Shown here piece by piece: positions 8,854-15,879 of a stretch of DNA of 64,000 bases. This DNA comes from an uncultured Ruminococcus sp. (GTDB taxonomy: Bacteria > Bacillota > Clostridia > Oscillospirales > Acutalibacteraceae): contig CACWKB010000001.1 in NCBI GenBank assembly GCA_902761375.1, forward strand, positions 1-64,000, given 5' to 3'. The notes beneath the pieces were generated by a model. That model saw only the letters and a list, made by a program, of their open reading frames with translations, ran no database searches and was not told where the DNA came from. Each line of letters begins with the position of its first letter. The first letter of the stretch is position 1. The translations under genes and the position numbers were made by a program.

Positions 8854-10143
8854 ATGTTGAAAAAATTATCTGCAATCATTATCATCGCGGTTTTGGCTGC
8901 AAGCTTCACCGCCTGCGGCGTCACCGGCGGCGACAGCTCCGCGTCGTCCGCGACCTCGGCGGTATCCGACACCGGTTCCTCAAAGGCGAGCGACGCTTCC
9001 TCGAAAGCCGACGACAGCGAAGGGGATTTTGAAAAGGTAAAGGCAACGGCGAACGTGACCTCTGACGGCGTGATAGACGCTACCGATATGTTCACCGGCA
9101 GAGACCTCACCCAGAACTACGACGAGAGCGCGGCAAAGGCGGTCAGCCTTTCGAGCGGCAGCAACGTAAGCATCACCGAGGCAGGCGTTTACGTCCTCAC
9201 CGGCACAGCCACGAATGTCACCGTCACGGTCGAGGTCGGCGACGAGGACAAGGTGCAGCTCGTGCTCAACGGAGCGAACATCACCAACGACAGCGCGCCC
9301 TGCATCTACGTCAAAAACGCGGACAAGGTGTTCGTCACCACGGTCGGCGACAACAGCCTTTCGGTCACGGGAAGCTTTACCGCCGACGGCGAGACCAAAA
9401 CCGACGCGGTCATCTTCTCCAAGGACGACCTTGTGCTCAACGGCACGGGCAGTCTGAAGCTCACCTCGACCGAAAACGGAATATCCTGCAAGGACGACCT
9501 GAAGATAACGGGCGGCGACCTGAGCATTGAATGCGCCTCCGACGCGCTCGAGGCGAACGATTCCATAGCGATAGCCGACGGCAATATCACCATCAGCACC
9601 GACAAGGACGGTCTCCACGCCGAGAACGACGAGGACAACTCAAAGGGCTATATCTACATCTGCGGCGGCAAGCTCACCGTCACCGCAGGCAGCGACGGCA
9701 TCCGGGCTACCACGGTCTGCCAGATCGACGGCGGCGAGATCACCGCCACCGCCTCCGAGGGAATCGAGGCGACCTACGTACAGATCAACGGCGGCACGAT
9801 CGATATCTCCGCGAGCGACGACGGCATCAACGGCTCGAACAAGTCGAGCGCCTACAACGTGACGGTAGAGATCAACGGCGGCGACATCACGATCAACATG
9901 GGTCAGGGCGACACCGACGGCGTTGACTCCAACGGCAACCTCTATATCAACGGCGGCACCATCAGCGTAAACGGACAGTCTCCCTTTGATTACGACGGCG
10001 TTGCCGAGCACAACGGCGGCACCATCATCGTCAATGGTACCCAAACCGACGATATCACCAACCAGTTCGGCGGCGGAATGGGCGGCCCCGGAGGCGGAAT
10101 GGGAGCACCCGGCGGCGGAATGGGCGGCCCCGGAGGATTCTGA
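8854..10143 (+). CDS. Secreted carbohydrate-binding (DUF4353-type) lipoprotein
   Basis: This 429-residue lipoprotein has a signal peptide with a lipobox ending at Cys21, then a Ser/Ala-rich linker. The rest is a long repetitive beta-rich region with recurring GGDITI, GGTIDI and ASDDGI strands, as in the DUF4353 carbohydrate-binding family predicted to form a parallel beta-helix. The last 25 or so residues are almost only Gly, Met and Pro (GGGMGGPGGG repeats), which suggests a flexible or adhesive end. It would sit on the outer face of the membrane. The ligand is unknown. The 628 bp after it hold only repeats and a promoter. Confidence 0.75.
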   Translation: MLKKLSAIIIIAVLAASFTACGVTGGDSSASSATSAVSDTGSSKASDASSKADDSEGDFEKVKATANVTSDGVIDATDMFTGRDLTQNYDESAAKAVSLSSGSNVSITEAGVYVLTGTATNVTVTVEVGDEDKVQLVLNGANITNDSAPCIYVKNADKVFVTTVGDNSLSVTGSFTADGETKTDAVIFSKDDLVLNGTGSLKLTSTENGISCKDDLKITGGDLSIECASDALEANDSIAIADGNITISTDKDGLHAENDEDNSKGYIYICGGKLTVTAGSDGIRATTVCQIDGGEITATASEGIEATYVQINGGTIDISASDDGINGSNKSSAYNVTVEINGGDITINMGQGDTDGVDSNGNLYINGGTISVNGQSPFDYDGVAEHNGGTIIVNGTQTDDITNQFGGGMGGPGGGMGAPGGGMGGPGGF

Positions 10144-10161
10144 GTCAATAACAAAAACAGT

Positions 10162-10242
10162 TCGGTCGGGCAGAGAACGCATAACACCAATGCATTCCGG
10201 CTGCCCGACCGAAATTTTCAACTTTCAATTTTCAACTTTCAA
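10162..10242. repeat. Palindrome plus TTTTCAA 7-bp units
   Basis: GGTCGGGCAG and CTGCCCGACC bracket GAACGC...GCATTC, giving a long imperfect hairpin. It is followed directly by four 7-bp units TTTTCAA/CTTTCAA. The same order recurs at 14713-14802 and, decayed, at 4715-4796. The hairpin lies 18 bp after the lipoprotein gene and could also act as a terminator. Confidence 0.8.
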
Positions 10243-10250
10243 TTATCTTT

Positions 10251-10353
10251 AACAAAGGAGGCTTTTGCTCCCGTCGAACGTTCGGCTCACTGCCGAAAAA
10301 TCGGATTTTATGGCAACGTCGGTTCCGGGTCTGTCGAGACCGCCCCCTACAAT
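10251..10353. repeat. Interspersed repeat segment (AACAAAGGAGGCTTTTGCT to CCCCCTAC)
   Basis: This segment starts with AACAAAGGAGGCTTTTGCT and ends with a decayed form of the GGGTCGGTC/GACCGACCC hairpin. It matches 14822-14905 in order and much of its sequence, and its right part matches 5781-5873. Confidence 0.75.
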
Positions 10354-10437
10354 CCTAACTCCTAATCCCTAACCCCTAATCCCTAATCCCTAACCCCTAA
10401 CCCCTAATCCCTAACCTCTAACGCCTAACCCCTAATC
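10354..10437. repeat. CCTAAYC heptamer array, 12 units
   Basis: Twelve head-to-tail 7-bp units read CCTAATC, CCTAACC or single-base variants. The pattern resembles telomeric DNA but is internal to a bacterial chromosome. An array of the reverse-complement type is at 29885-29989. Confidence 0.9.
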
Positions 10438-10500
10438 CCCGATCAGCTTCAAATGCGGAGAAGGTTGTTTGCTGCGCAATAGATACATAGTCATCGTTTT

Positions 10501-10590
10501 TGTTATTGTTTTTGTTATTGTAATTGTTATTGTATTTGTATTTGTTATTGTATTTGTTGTTTTAGGTTGTTTTAGGTTGTTTTTGGCTGT
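10501..10590. repeat. TGTWWT hexamer array followed by a 10-bp repeat
   Basis: Ten 6-bp units of the form TGTTAT, TGTATT, TGTTTT or TGTAAT run from 10501 to 10560. Three 10-bp units TTTAGGTTGT (the last diverged) follow to 10590. No C occurs on this strand from 10496 to 10586. Confidence 0.8.
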
Positions 10591-10697
10591 CTCTATTTCT
10601 CCGTGCGCGGAGGAATAGGGGCTGATTTTTTCCGCGAAATATATTTATTTTGCCGCCTTATGTGCTATAATAATATCATGCAGCGGTTGTGTTGCTC

Positions 10698-10727
10698 TTG
10701 ACAGCAATATACATAATTTGCTATAAT
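10698..10727 (+). promoter_or_regulatory. Promoter for telA
   Basis: Consensus TTGACA (10698-10703) and TATAAT (10722-10727) are spaced 18 bp apart, 45 bp before the telA start. Confidence 0.75.
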
Positions 10728-10771
10728 ATTATTAGAGACATTTCACAGTTTTTCATGAAAGGAAGTTCATT

Positions 10772-11914
10772 ATGTCCGATATCAAATTAGTTCTCGACGG
10801 CGCTCCCGAGACCGCGCCCTCCGTACCGGAATCTCAGCTCACCGTTACCGCCGATCAGGTGCTCAACGAGGTCGAGCAGCTCACCGAGGAGGAGAGAAAG
10901 CAGGTCGAGGATTTTGCCTCTAAGATCGATCTCCACAAGTCCGAGATCGTCACGAATTACGGCGCTACGATCCAGAAGCAGTCGGCGGCGATCGCCACGC
11001 GCACTCTTCAGGACGTCAAGACCAAAAACACCGGCGAGGTCAGCGAGCTGCTGGTTCAGATGGTGGTCGCAATGGACGGCGTCGAGGGCGGCAAGGATCA
11101 CGGCGGCTTCCTTTCTAACTTTATGAAGAAGCTGAAGGGCACTGCGGTGACCGTCCGCACCAGAAACGAGAGCGCCGAGAAAACCCTTGAACGCATCGAA
11201 AAGCAGCTCGAGGGTCACAGGCTCAGCCTGCAGAAGGACATCGCCATGCTTGATGAGCTCTATGAGGAGAACTGGCAGACCTTCAAGGCGCTGACGATGT
11301 ATATCAAGGCTGCCGAGATCGCGCTCGAAAAGGCGCGCACCGGCGAGCTCGCCGAGCTCTATCAAAAGGCTCAGCAAACCGGGCTCCCCGAGGACGCTAT
11401 GCTCGCCGACAGCTTTGCCAAGAGCATCGACCAGTTCGAGAAGCAGGTGCATAACCTGCGCCTCACCCGCACAAGCTGTCTGCAGTCCGCGCCTCAGATC
11501 AAGATGATCCAGCACAACGACGAGGATATGTCGATGAAGCTCCAGAGCAGCATCGTTAACACGATGCCCCTCTGGCGCAAAAAGATCGCAATGTCCATCG
11601 CCATCCAGAATAATATGCAGGCGGTTCAGGCGGCTAACGCGGTCGACGATATCACCAACCGCATGCTGCGCGAGCAGGCGGAGCAGTTCCACATCAGCGT
11701 GGTAGAGTCCGCAAAGGCTTCTCAGCGCAGTATCATCGACGTCGAGACCATCGACTACGTCAACAAGGAGATCACCGGCGCGGTGCTCGACTACATCGCC
11801 ATTGAGCAGAAGGGCTCCGAGGATAGGCGCAACGCGGTAGGCATCATCGCCAGATCCGAACGCGAGCTGGTTCAGGGCATCCTTTCCGCAACAGCAGGCA
11901 GGTATAATAATTGA
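10772..11914 (+). CDS. telA: TelA family toxic-anion-resistance protein
   Basis: This 380-residue, mostly alpha-helical protein matches the TelA/YaaN family, named for tellurite resistance but widespread in stress-linked gene neighbourhoods. The core helices about residues 50-340 include SELLVQMVVAMDG and the late segment VNKEITGAVLDYIAIEQ typical of the family. No signal peptide or membrane segment is visible, so it is cytosolic. AAAGGAAG precedes the ATG. The downstream membrane protein and VWA lipoprotein probably belong to the same functional group, although a 328-bp repeat-bearing gap separates them. Its biochemical role is not established. Confidence 0.85.
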   Translation: MSDIKLVLDGAPETAPSVPESQLTVTADQVLNEVEQLTEEERKQVEDFASKIDLHKSEIVTNYGATIQKQSAAIATRTLQDVKTKNTGEVSELLVQMVVAMDGVEGGKDHGGFLSNFMKKLKGTAVTVRTRNESAEKTLERIEKQLEGHRLSLQKDIAMLDELYEENWQTFKALTMYIKAAEIALEKARTGELAELYQKAQQTGLPEDAMLADSFAKSIDQFEKQVHNLRLTRTSCLQSAPQIKMIQHNDEDMSMKLQSSIVNTMPLWRKKIAMSIAIQNNMQAVQAANAVDDITNRMLREQAEQFHISVVESAKASQRSIIDVETIDYVNKEITGAVLDYIAIEQKGSEDRRNAVGIIARSERELVQGILSATAGRYNN

Positions 11915-11916
11915 CA

Positions 11917-11943
11917 GTTGAAAGTTGAAAATGGAAAATTTCG
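11917..11943. repeat. Short reverse-oriented heptamer tract
   Basis: The units GTTGAAA, GTTGAAA and ATGGAAA followed by ATTTCGG are the reverse complement of the CCGAAATTTTC plus TTTTCAA junction seen in the other copies. The palindrome expected beyond it is not clearly recognisable, so 11944-12072 otherwise shows no feature I can name. Confidence 0.6.
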
Positions 11944-12072
11944 GGTCGCTTCGCTCCGGAGTTATAATGTTGCGGGCTCAACGTCATGGGTTCGCTCCTG
12001 TAAACGGCGTTTGCGCTTGCTTTATCATAGATTTTTGAGGGCGAAGCCCAATAAAACCTGTGATAGGAGCAG

Positions 12073-12232
12073 CGTAAGTGTCTGATGGAGAGCATCGGAG
12101 TTGATGATGTTCTTCGATATAGAATGCATTTAATAAGAGATTCTATAAAAAACGTAAGTGTCTGATGGAGAGTATCGGAGTTGATGATGTTCTCCGATAT
12201 AGAATGCATTTAATTAGAGATTCATTTAAAAA
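12073..12232. repeat. Two tandem 80-bp repeats, each with a hairpin
   Basis: Two copies of an 80-bp unit (12073-12152 and 12153-12232) begin with CGTAAGTGTCTGATGGAGAG. Each contains an inverted repeat: TATCGGAG/CTCCGATA in copy 2, and ATCGGAG/CTTCGAT in copy 1, where a G-C pair becomes G-U. The loop TTGATGATGTT is identical. The second copy ends 10 bp before the start codon of the next gene, so both hairpins would lie in its leader. Confidence 0.85.
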
Positions 12233-12242
12233 AGGTGAGGGT

Positions 12243-12998
12243 ATGAGAAAGGGGAGAGCGCTTAGGATAATCGGCGCTATAATTTCATTGCTCGGGGTCG
12301 CGGGAGCGGTCATTGCCGGGCTGAAAATGCCCGCCATGCTGGTCGCTGTCGGTATTCGCGGCGTCGAGGCATTCGGCGTGGTTTCATATATCCTCATCGG
12401 TCTCGGAGCCGCCGGGATCGTCGGAGGAACCGTGCCGGCGATTGTCGGCGCGGTCAAAAAGCAGAACGACGACCGCTTGCTCGAGAACAAACGCGAGGAG
12501 GCAAAGCGCAGCTTTTCGGAATACGCCAAGGACAGCCTCAACCCCGAAAAGACCCGTGCGCGCCTTGAACAGCTCCGCAAAAACAATCCCAATCTCAGCG
12601 AGCTTGTGGACGTCTGCCTTGAGCAGATGGATCGCATCGATACCTATCAGGCGCGGCAGAAAAGCCTGATCGACGCAAACGAGGCGATCTACCTCGAGGA
12701 CACGATCGAGGTGCTCGACGACAGCGAGCGCAGGATGTGCCGCAACTTCCGCAATATCATCAACTGCTGCATCCTCGTCGAGGACGGCAGAGGCGGAGTC
12801 AACGACATTGACTACGAGATCGTCAACAACTCCCTCGGCGACAACGAGGAGGAGCTCAAAACCGTGGCGACCCTGCTCAAATATTCGGTCGCCTATATAA
12901 ATAATTACAATAGGAACGGCGTCAGCGACCGCAAGGAGCTCGACGCTTGGCTGAAGGCAATGAAGAATTCGATGGGAGGTAACCATGAAATTCATTAA
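12243..12998 (+). CDS. Membrane protein of the TelA neighbourhood, XpaC-like by context
   Basis: This 251-residue protein has two N-terminal membrane segments (about residues 7-27 and 42-66) followed by a long charged alpha-helical cytosolic region with likely coiled coil. TelA genes often neighbour XpaC-type membrane proteins of similar layout, so that is my tentative reading; similarity is not strong enough to assert it. The frame is open from 12165 inside the tandem repeat, but AGGTGAGG before the ATG at 12243 fixes the start. Its end overlaps the start of the VWA lipoprotein gene by 14 bp, which implies coupled translation. Confidence 0.55.
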   Translation: MRKGRALRIIGAIISLLGVAGAVIAGLKMPAMLVAVGIRGVEAFGVVSYILIGLGAAGIVGGTVPAIVGAVKKQNDDRLLENKREEAKRSFSEYAKDSLNPEKTRARLEQLRKNNPNLSELVDVCLEQMDRIDTYQARQKSLIDANEAIYLEDTIEVLDDSERRMCRNFRNIINCCILVEDGRGGVNDIDYEIVNNSLGDNEEELKTVATLLKYSVAYINNYNRNGVSDRKELDAWLKAMKNSMGGNHEIH

Positions 12999-14670
12999 AC
13001 GCGCCGCCGCGGGCATTTTGGCTCTTGTTGTTTCAACGGGCTTTATCGCGGGCTGCACAGAGTATGAGTCGGGCAACGAGAAGGTCTACACCTATGACGA
13101 GGCGATCACCGAGCTCAACGCCTTTAATCAGCAGATCGAAGCGGACGAGGTCAAGGCTCCGATGGATATCTATGACACGGGCTCGGACAAGACCATGCTC
13201 GCCGACATCGACACATTTCCTCTGACCGTTGAGGGAAGGGGCAGCATAAATATCGAGATCGCCGCCGCCACCGAGATGAGCTCCGCGGCGCCCGACGACT
13301 GGATGAACCTGGTCGCCGAGAGCTTCAACCGCGAGCGCTACGAGATCAACGGCAAGACCGTCAGCGTCACCGTCCGCAAGATCACCTCGGGCGAGGTGCT
13401 GACCTATATGACCGAGGGCGACTACCGCCCCGACGTATACGCTCCCAGCTCCGACGCCTGGGGACAGATGCTGCAGGCAAAGGGCGTGGGCGTGATCACG
13501 GTAGCCGACCGCATCGCCGGAAATACCGCCGGCGTGCTGATGGAGAAGGGCACCTACGATACCTTTGTAAAGAAGTACAAGGAGGTCAACGTCAAGAACG
13601 TCCTCGACGCTTCCGTTGCGGGCGACCTGACCTTCGCCTATACAAATCCCTATACCTCGTCGACAGGGCTCAACATCCTGACCGCGATGCTCTACGCCTT
13701 CGACAGCAGCGACCCGCTCTCCGAGACAGCTCAGAAGGAGCTGCTCGAATATCAGAAGCAGTCGCCTCCCGTGGCATATACAACGGGCGTGCTCCGCGAT
13801 CAGGCTTCAAAGGGCATAATCAAGGCGATGGTCATGGAGGAGCAGGCTTATCAGAATACCCCCGAGCTGAAAAATTACGTCTATACTCCTGCAGGCATCC
13901 GTCACGATCATCCGCTCTATACGTTCGACTACGTGTCCGCGGACAAGCAGCAGGCGGCGAAGCTCTTTGCCGATTACTGCCTCAACGACGAGAATCAGAA
14001 GCTCGCGGATAAGAAGGGCTTCAACCTTCACAACGATTACAAGAGCCAGCCCAACGGGCTTGACGGCGCGGGCTACCTTGCCGCCCAGAAGATCTGGAAG
14101 CAGAGCAAGGACGGCGGTCAGCCGATCATCGCGGTGTTCATCGCCGATATCTCCGGCTCCATGGCGGGCGTGCCGATCAATTCGCTCAAGGAATCGCTGC
14201 TTGCGACCTCGGGCTACATCAGCTCCGACAATTATATCGGTCTGGTCTCCTTTGCGGACGACGTCCACATCAATCTTCCCATCAAGAAGTTCGACAACGA
14301 GCAGCGCGCCTACTTCTCGGGCGCGGTCAAGTCTCTCGATATCGAGGGCAACACCGCGACCTATGACGCCGTGCTGATCGCGCTGAAGATGATGATCGAC
14401 AAAAAGGAGGAGATCCCCAACGCCAAGCTGATGCTCTTCCTGCTCTCCGACGGCGAGCAGAACCGCGGCTACAGCCTCGACCGCGTGGCTCCGATAGTGG
14501 GCGGTCTGAAGATCCCCGTGTATACGATCGGCTACAACCTGTCGGGCAGCAACTCGGACGCGACCAACCAGCTAAAGCGCCTCAGCGGTATCAACGAGGC
14601 GACGCTGATCAACGCAAGCTCCGACGACCTCATAAACCACATGAGAAACCTGTTCAACGTCGAGCTTTGA
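12985..14670 (+). CDS. Lipoprotein with solute-binding-like and VWA domains
   Basis: This 561-residue protein has a lipoprotein signal with Cys24, so it is anchored outside the membrane. Residues about 70-360 resemble an extracellular solute-binding fold (IEIAAATEMS, YRPDVYAPSSDAWGQML). Residues about 380-560 form a von Willebrand A domain with an intact MIDAS motif DISGS (388-392) and later conserved Thr and LLSDGEQ segments. Proteins with this layout occur beside TelA. It could bind a ligand or a partner through the metal site. GGGAGGT precedes the ATG, within the end of the previous gene. Confidence 0.75.
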   Translation: MKFIKRAAAGILALVVSTGFIAGCTEYESGNEKVYTYDEAITELNAFNQQIEADEVKAPMDIYDTGSDKTMLADIDTFPLTVEGRGSINIEIAAATEMSSAAPDDWMNLVAESFNRERYEINGKTVSVTVRKITSGEVLTYMTEGDYRPDVYAPSSDAWGQMLQAKGVGVITVADRIAGNTAGVLMEKGTYDTFVKKYKEVNVKNVLDASVAGDLTFAYTNPYTSSTGLNILTAMLYAFDSSDPLSETAQKELLEYQKQSPPVAYTTGVLRDQASKGIIKAMVMEEQAYQNTPELKNYVYTPAGIRHDHPLYTFDYVSADKQQAAKLFADYCLNDENQKLADKKGFNLHNDYKSQPNGLDGAGYLAAQKIWKQSKDGGQPIIAVFIADISGSMAGVPINSLKESLLATSGYISSDNYIGLVSFADDVHINLPIKKFDNEQRAYFSGAVKSLDIEGNTATYDAVLIALKMMIDKKEEIPNAKLMLFLLSDGEQNRGYSLDRVAPIVGGLKIPVYTIGYNLSGSNSDATNQLKRLSGINEATLINASSDDLINHMRNLFNVEL

Positions 14671-14712
14671 TATTAAATAAAAAGATTAAAGTAAATCAAA
14701 AATAATAAAAAA

Positions 14713-14802
14713 TCGGTCGGGCAGAGAACGCTGTAAAAAGAAGCATTCCATCTGCCCGACCGAAATTTTCAATTTTCCATTTTCAATTTTCAACTATAAA
14801 AA
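14713..14802. repeat. Palindrome plus TTTTCAA 7-bp units, best-preserved copy
   Basis: TCGGTCGGGCAGA and TCTGCCCGACCGA form a perfect 13-bp stem with GAACGC/GCATTC inside. Four TTTTCAA-type units follow. The copy lies after the VWA lipoprotein gene and may serve as its terminator. Confidence 0.85.
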
Positions 14803-14821
14803 GCGCCGCGCCGCCGCCTTT

Positions 14822-14905
14822 AACAAAGGAGGCTTTTGCTGTCGCCGAAAGATCGGACGTGAAGGCAACCTCGGCTTCGGGTCGGTCGAGACCGACCCCT
14901 ACAAT
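14822..14905. repeat. Interspersed repeat segment with perfect terminal hairpin
   Basis: The segment starts with AACAAAGGAGGCTTTTGCT and ends with GGGTCGGTC-GA-GACCGACCC and CTACAATTC. It has the same order as 10251-10353, so the palindrome, heptamers and this segment appear as one composite element at both sites. Confidence 0.8.
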
Positions 14906-14928
14906 TCTCACTTCTCGCTTCTAACCCC

Positions 14929-15714
14929 TCACATCTCAATAATACTCACTATATCGCTCTCAAAAATCGAGTACAGCCCGACCTCTATCCCCGGCTCCTC
15001 GCAGTTGAGAACGTGCATGCCCCACTCTTCATTGAAGCTGCAGCCTTCTCCGTAGAATACGTTGCCGAATCTGTCGGTGAGCCTGATCTGCTTGTTGTCG
15101 TAGGATGCAAGCGGCTTGCGCTCGGTCGGAGCCGCTTTCAGGGTTTCGCGGTAGGGGATGATCGGCTCGGGGTTCTCCGTGAACTCGCCGATGAGCTTCT
15201 CCATCCAGACCATCGTGTACCATTTGCCGAACTTGTAGCCGCAGTTTTTGAAGGTGCCGCAGAGCTTGTAGCCCATCGCCTCGTGAAACAGCGGGCTGTC
15301 GGGTCTGAGGCGCTCGTCCTCGCCGTCCGGCACCGCGATGCAGGCGTATACGCCGCGCACGCCCATCTCGCCGAGACCGTGTTCAAGCGCGGCGTAGAGC
15401 TCTCTGCCCAAGCCCTTGTGCCGGTCGTCGGGGTGGATGTAGATCGTGACCTCGGCGGCGTAGTCGTATGCCCTGCGCTCACGAAACGGGTGCGCGAACG
15501 CGAAGCCCGCAAGCCCGTTTTCGCTCTCGACGACGAGGTAGGGATATTTTTCGGTCGCCGCTGCTATCCTCGCGGTGAACTCCTCAAGCGACGGCGGCTC
15601 ATATTCAAAGCTCGCCGCGGAGTTGAGCACATAGTAGGAGTAGATGCCGAGCAGCTCGGCGGCGTCCTCAATATCGGCGGCGCGGATGGTGTATTTATCG
15701 TCAAAGTCTATCAT
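14929..15714 (-). CDS. GNAT acetyltransferase with extra C-terminal beta domain
   Basis: Residues 1 to about 180 form an acetyl-CoA-dependent N-acyltransferase of the phosphinothricin-acetyltransferase type, with the acetyl-CoA loop DRHKGLGRELYAALE and the late GYKFGKWYTMVWMEK segment. The final 70 or so residues (RLTDRFGNVFYGEGCSF to ESDIVSIIEM) resemble a small Sm/LSm-like beta-barrel module found alone in many Clostridia. The fusion is unusual. The substrate is unknown; amino acids or amine-type toxins are typical for this group. A strong promoter lies just upstream, divergent from that of the zinc-ribbon gene. Confidence 0.75.
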   Translation of the reverse strand: MIDFDDKYTIRAADIEDAAELLGIYSYYVLNSAASFEYEPPSLEEFTARIAAATEKYPYLVVESENGLAGFAFAHPFRERRAYDYAAEVTIYIHPDDRHKGLGRELYAALEHGLGEMGVRGVYACIAVPDGEDERLRPDSPLFHEAMGYKLCGTFKNCGYKFGKWYTMVWMEKLIGEFTENPEPIIPYRETLKAAPTERKPLASYDNKQIRLTDRFGNVFYGEGCSFNEEWGMHVLNCEEPGIEVGLYSIFESDIVSIIEM

Positions 15715-15743
15715 ATCTCAAAGCCCCTTCCGTATTTAAGATT

Positions 15744-15772
15744 ATTGTACCATATCGAGCGACTGTTTACAA
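15744..15772 (-). promoter_or_regulatory. Promoter for the GNAT gene
   Basis: On the minus strand TTGTAA (15767-15772) and TACAAT (15744-15749) are 17 bp apart. Confidence 0.65.
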
Positions 15773-15804
15773 GCGTGTTTCTCGGCATTATTGTACAAAA
15801 TAGG

Positions 15805-15833
15805 TTGACATATCTTGTGAAAAGATGTAAAAT
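15805..15833 (+). promoter_or_regulatory. Promoter for the pseudokinase/VWA/PurA-like operon
   Basis: TTGACA (15805-15810) and TAAAAT (15828-15833) are separated by 17 bp and lie 47 bp before the zinc-ribbon gene start. No further promoter is visible before 19923, which supports a single four-gene transcript. Confidence 0.7.
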
Positions 15834-15879
15834 AATTTCAAATAACGCGGACAGTTCCCGTAATAAAAAGGGTGATAAA

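Noticed and set aside
10354..10437. CRISPR array or true telomere
   Set aside because: Units are 7 bp with no spacers, and the array is internal to the chromosome with genes on both sides.
15013..15879. Upstream extension of the zinc-ribbon gene
   Set aside because: The frame stays open through the divergent GNAT gene, but a promoter and ribosome site place the start at 15880.
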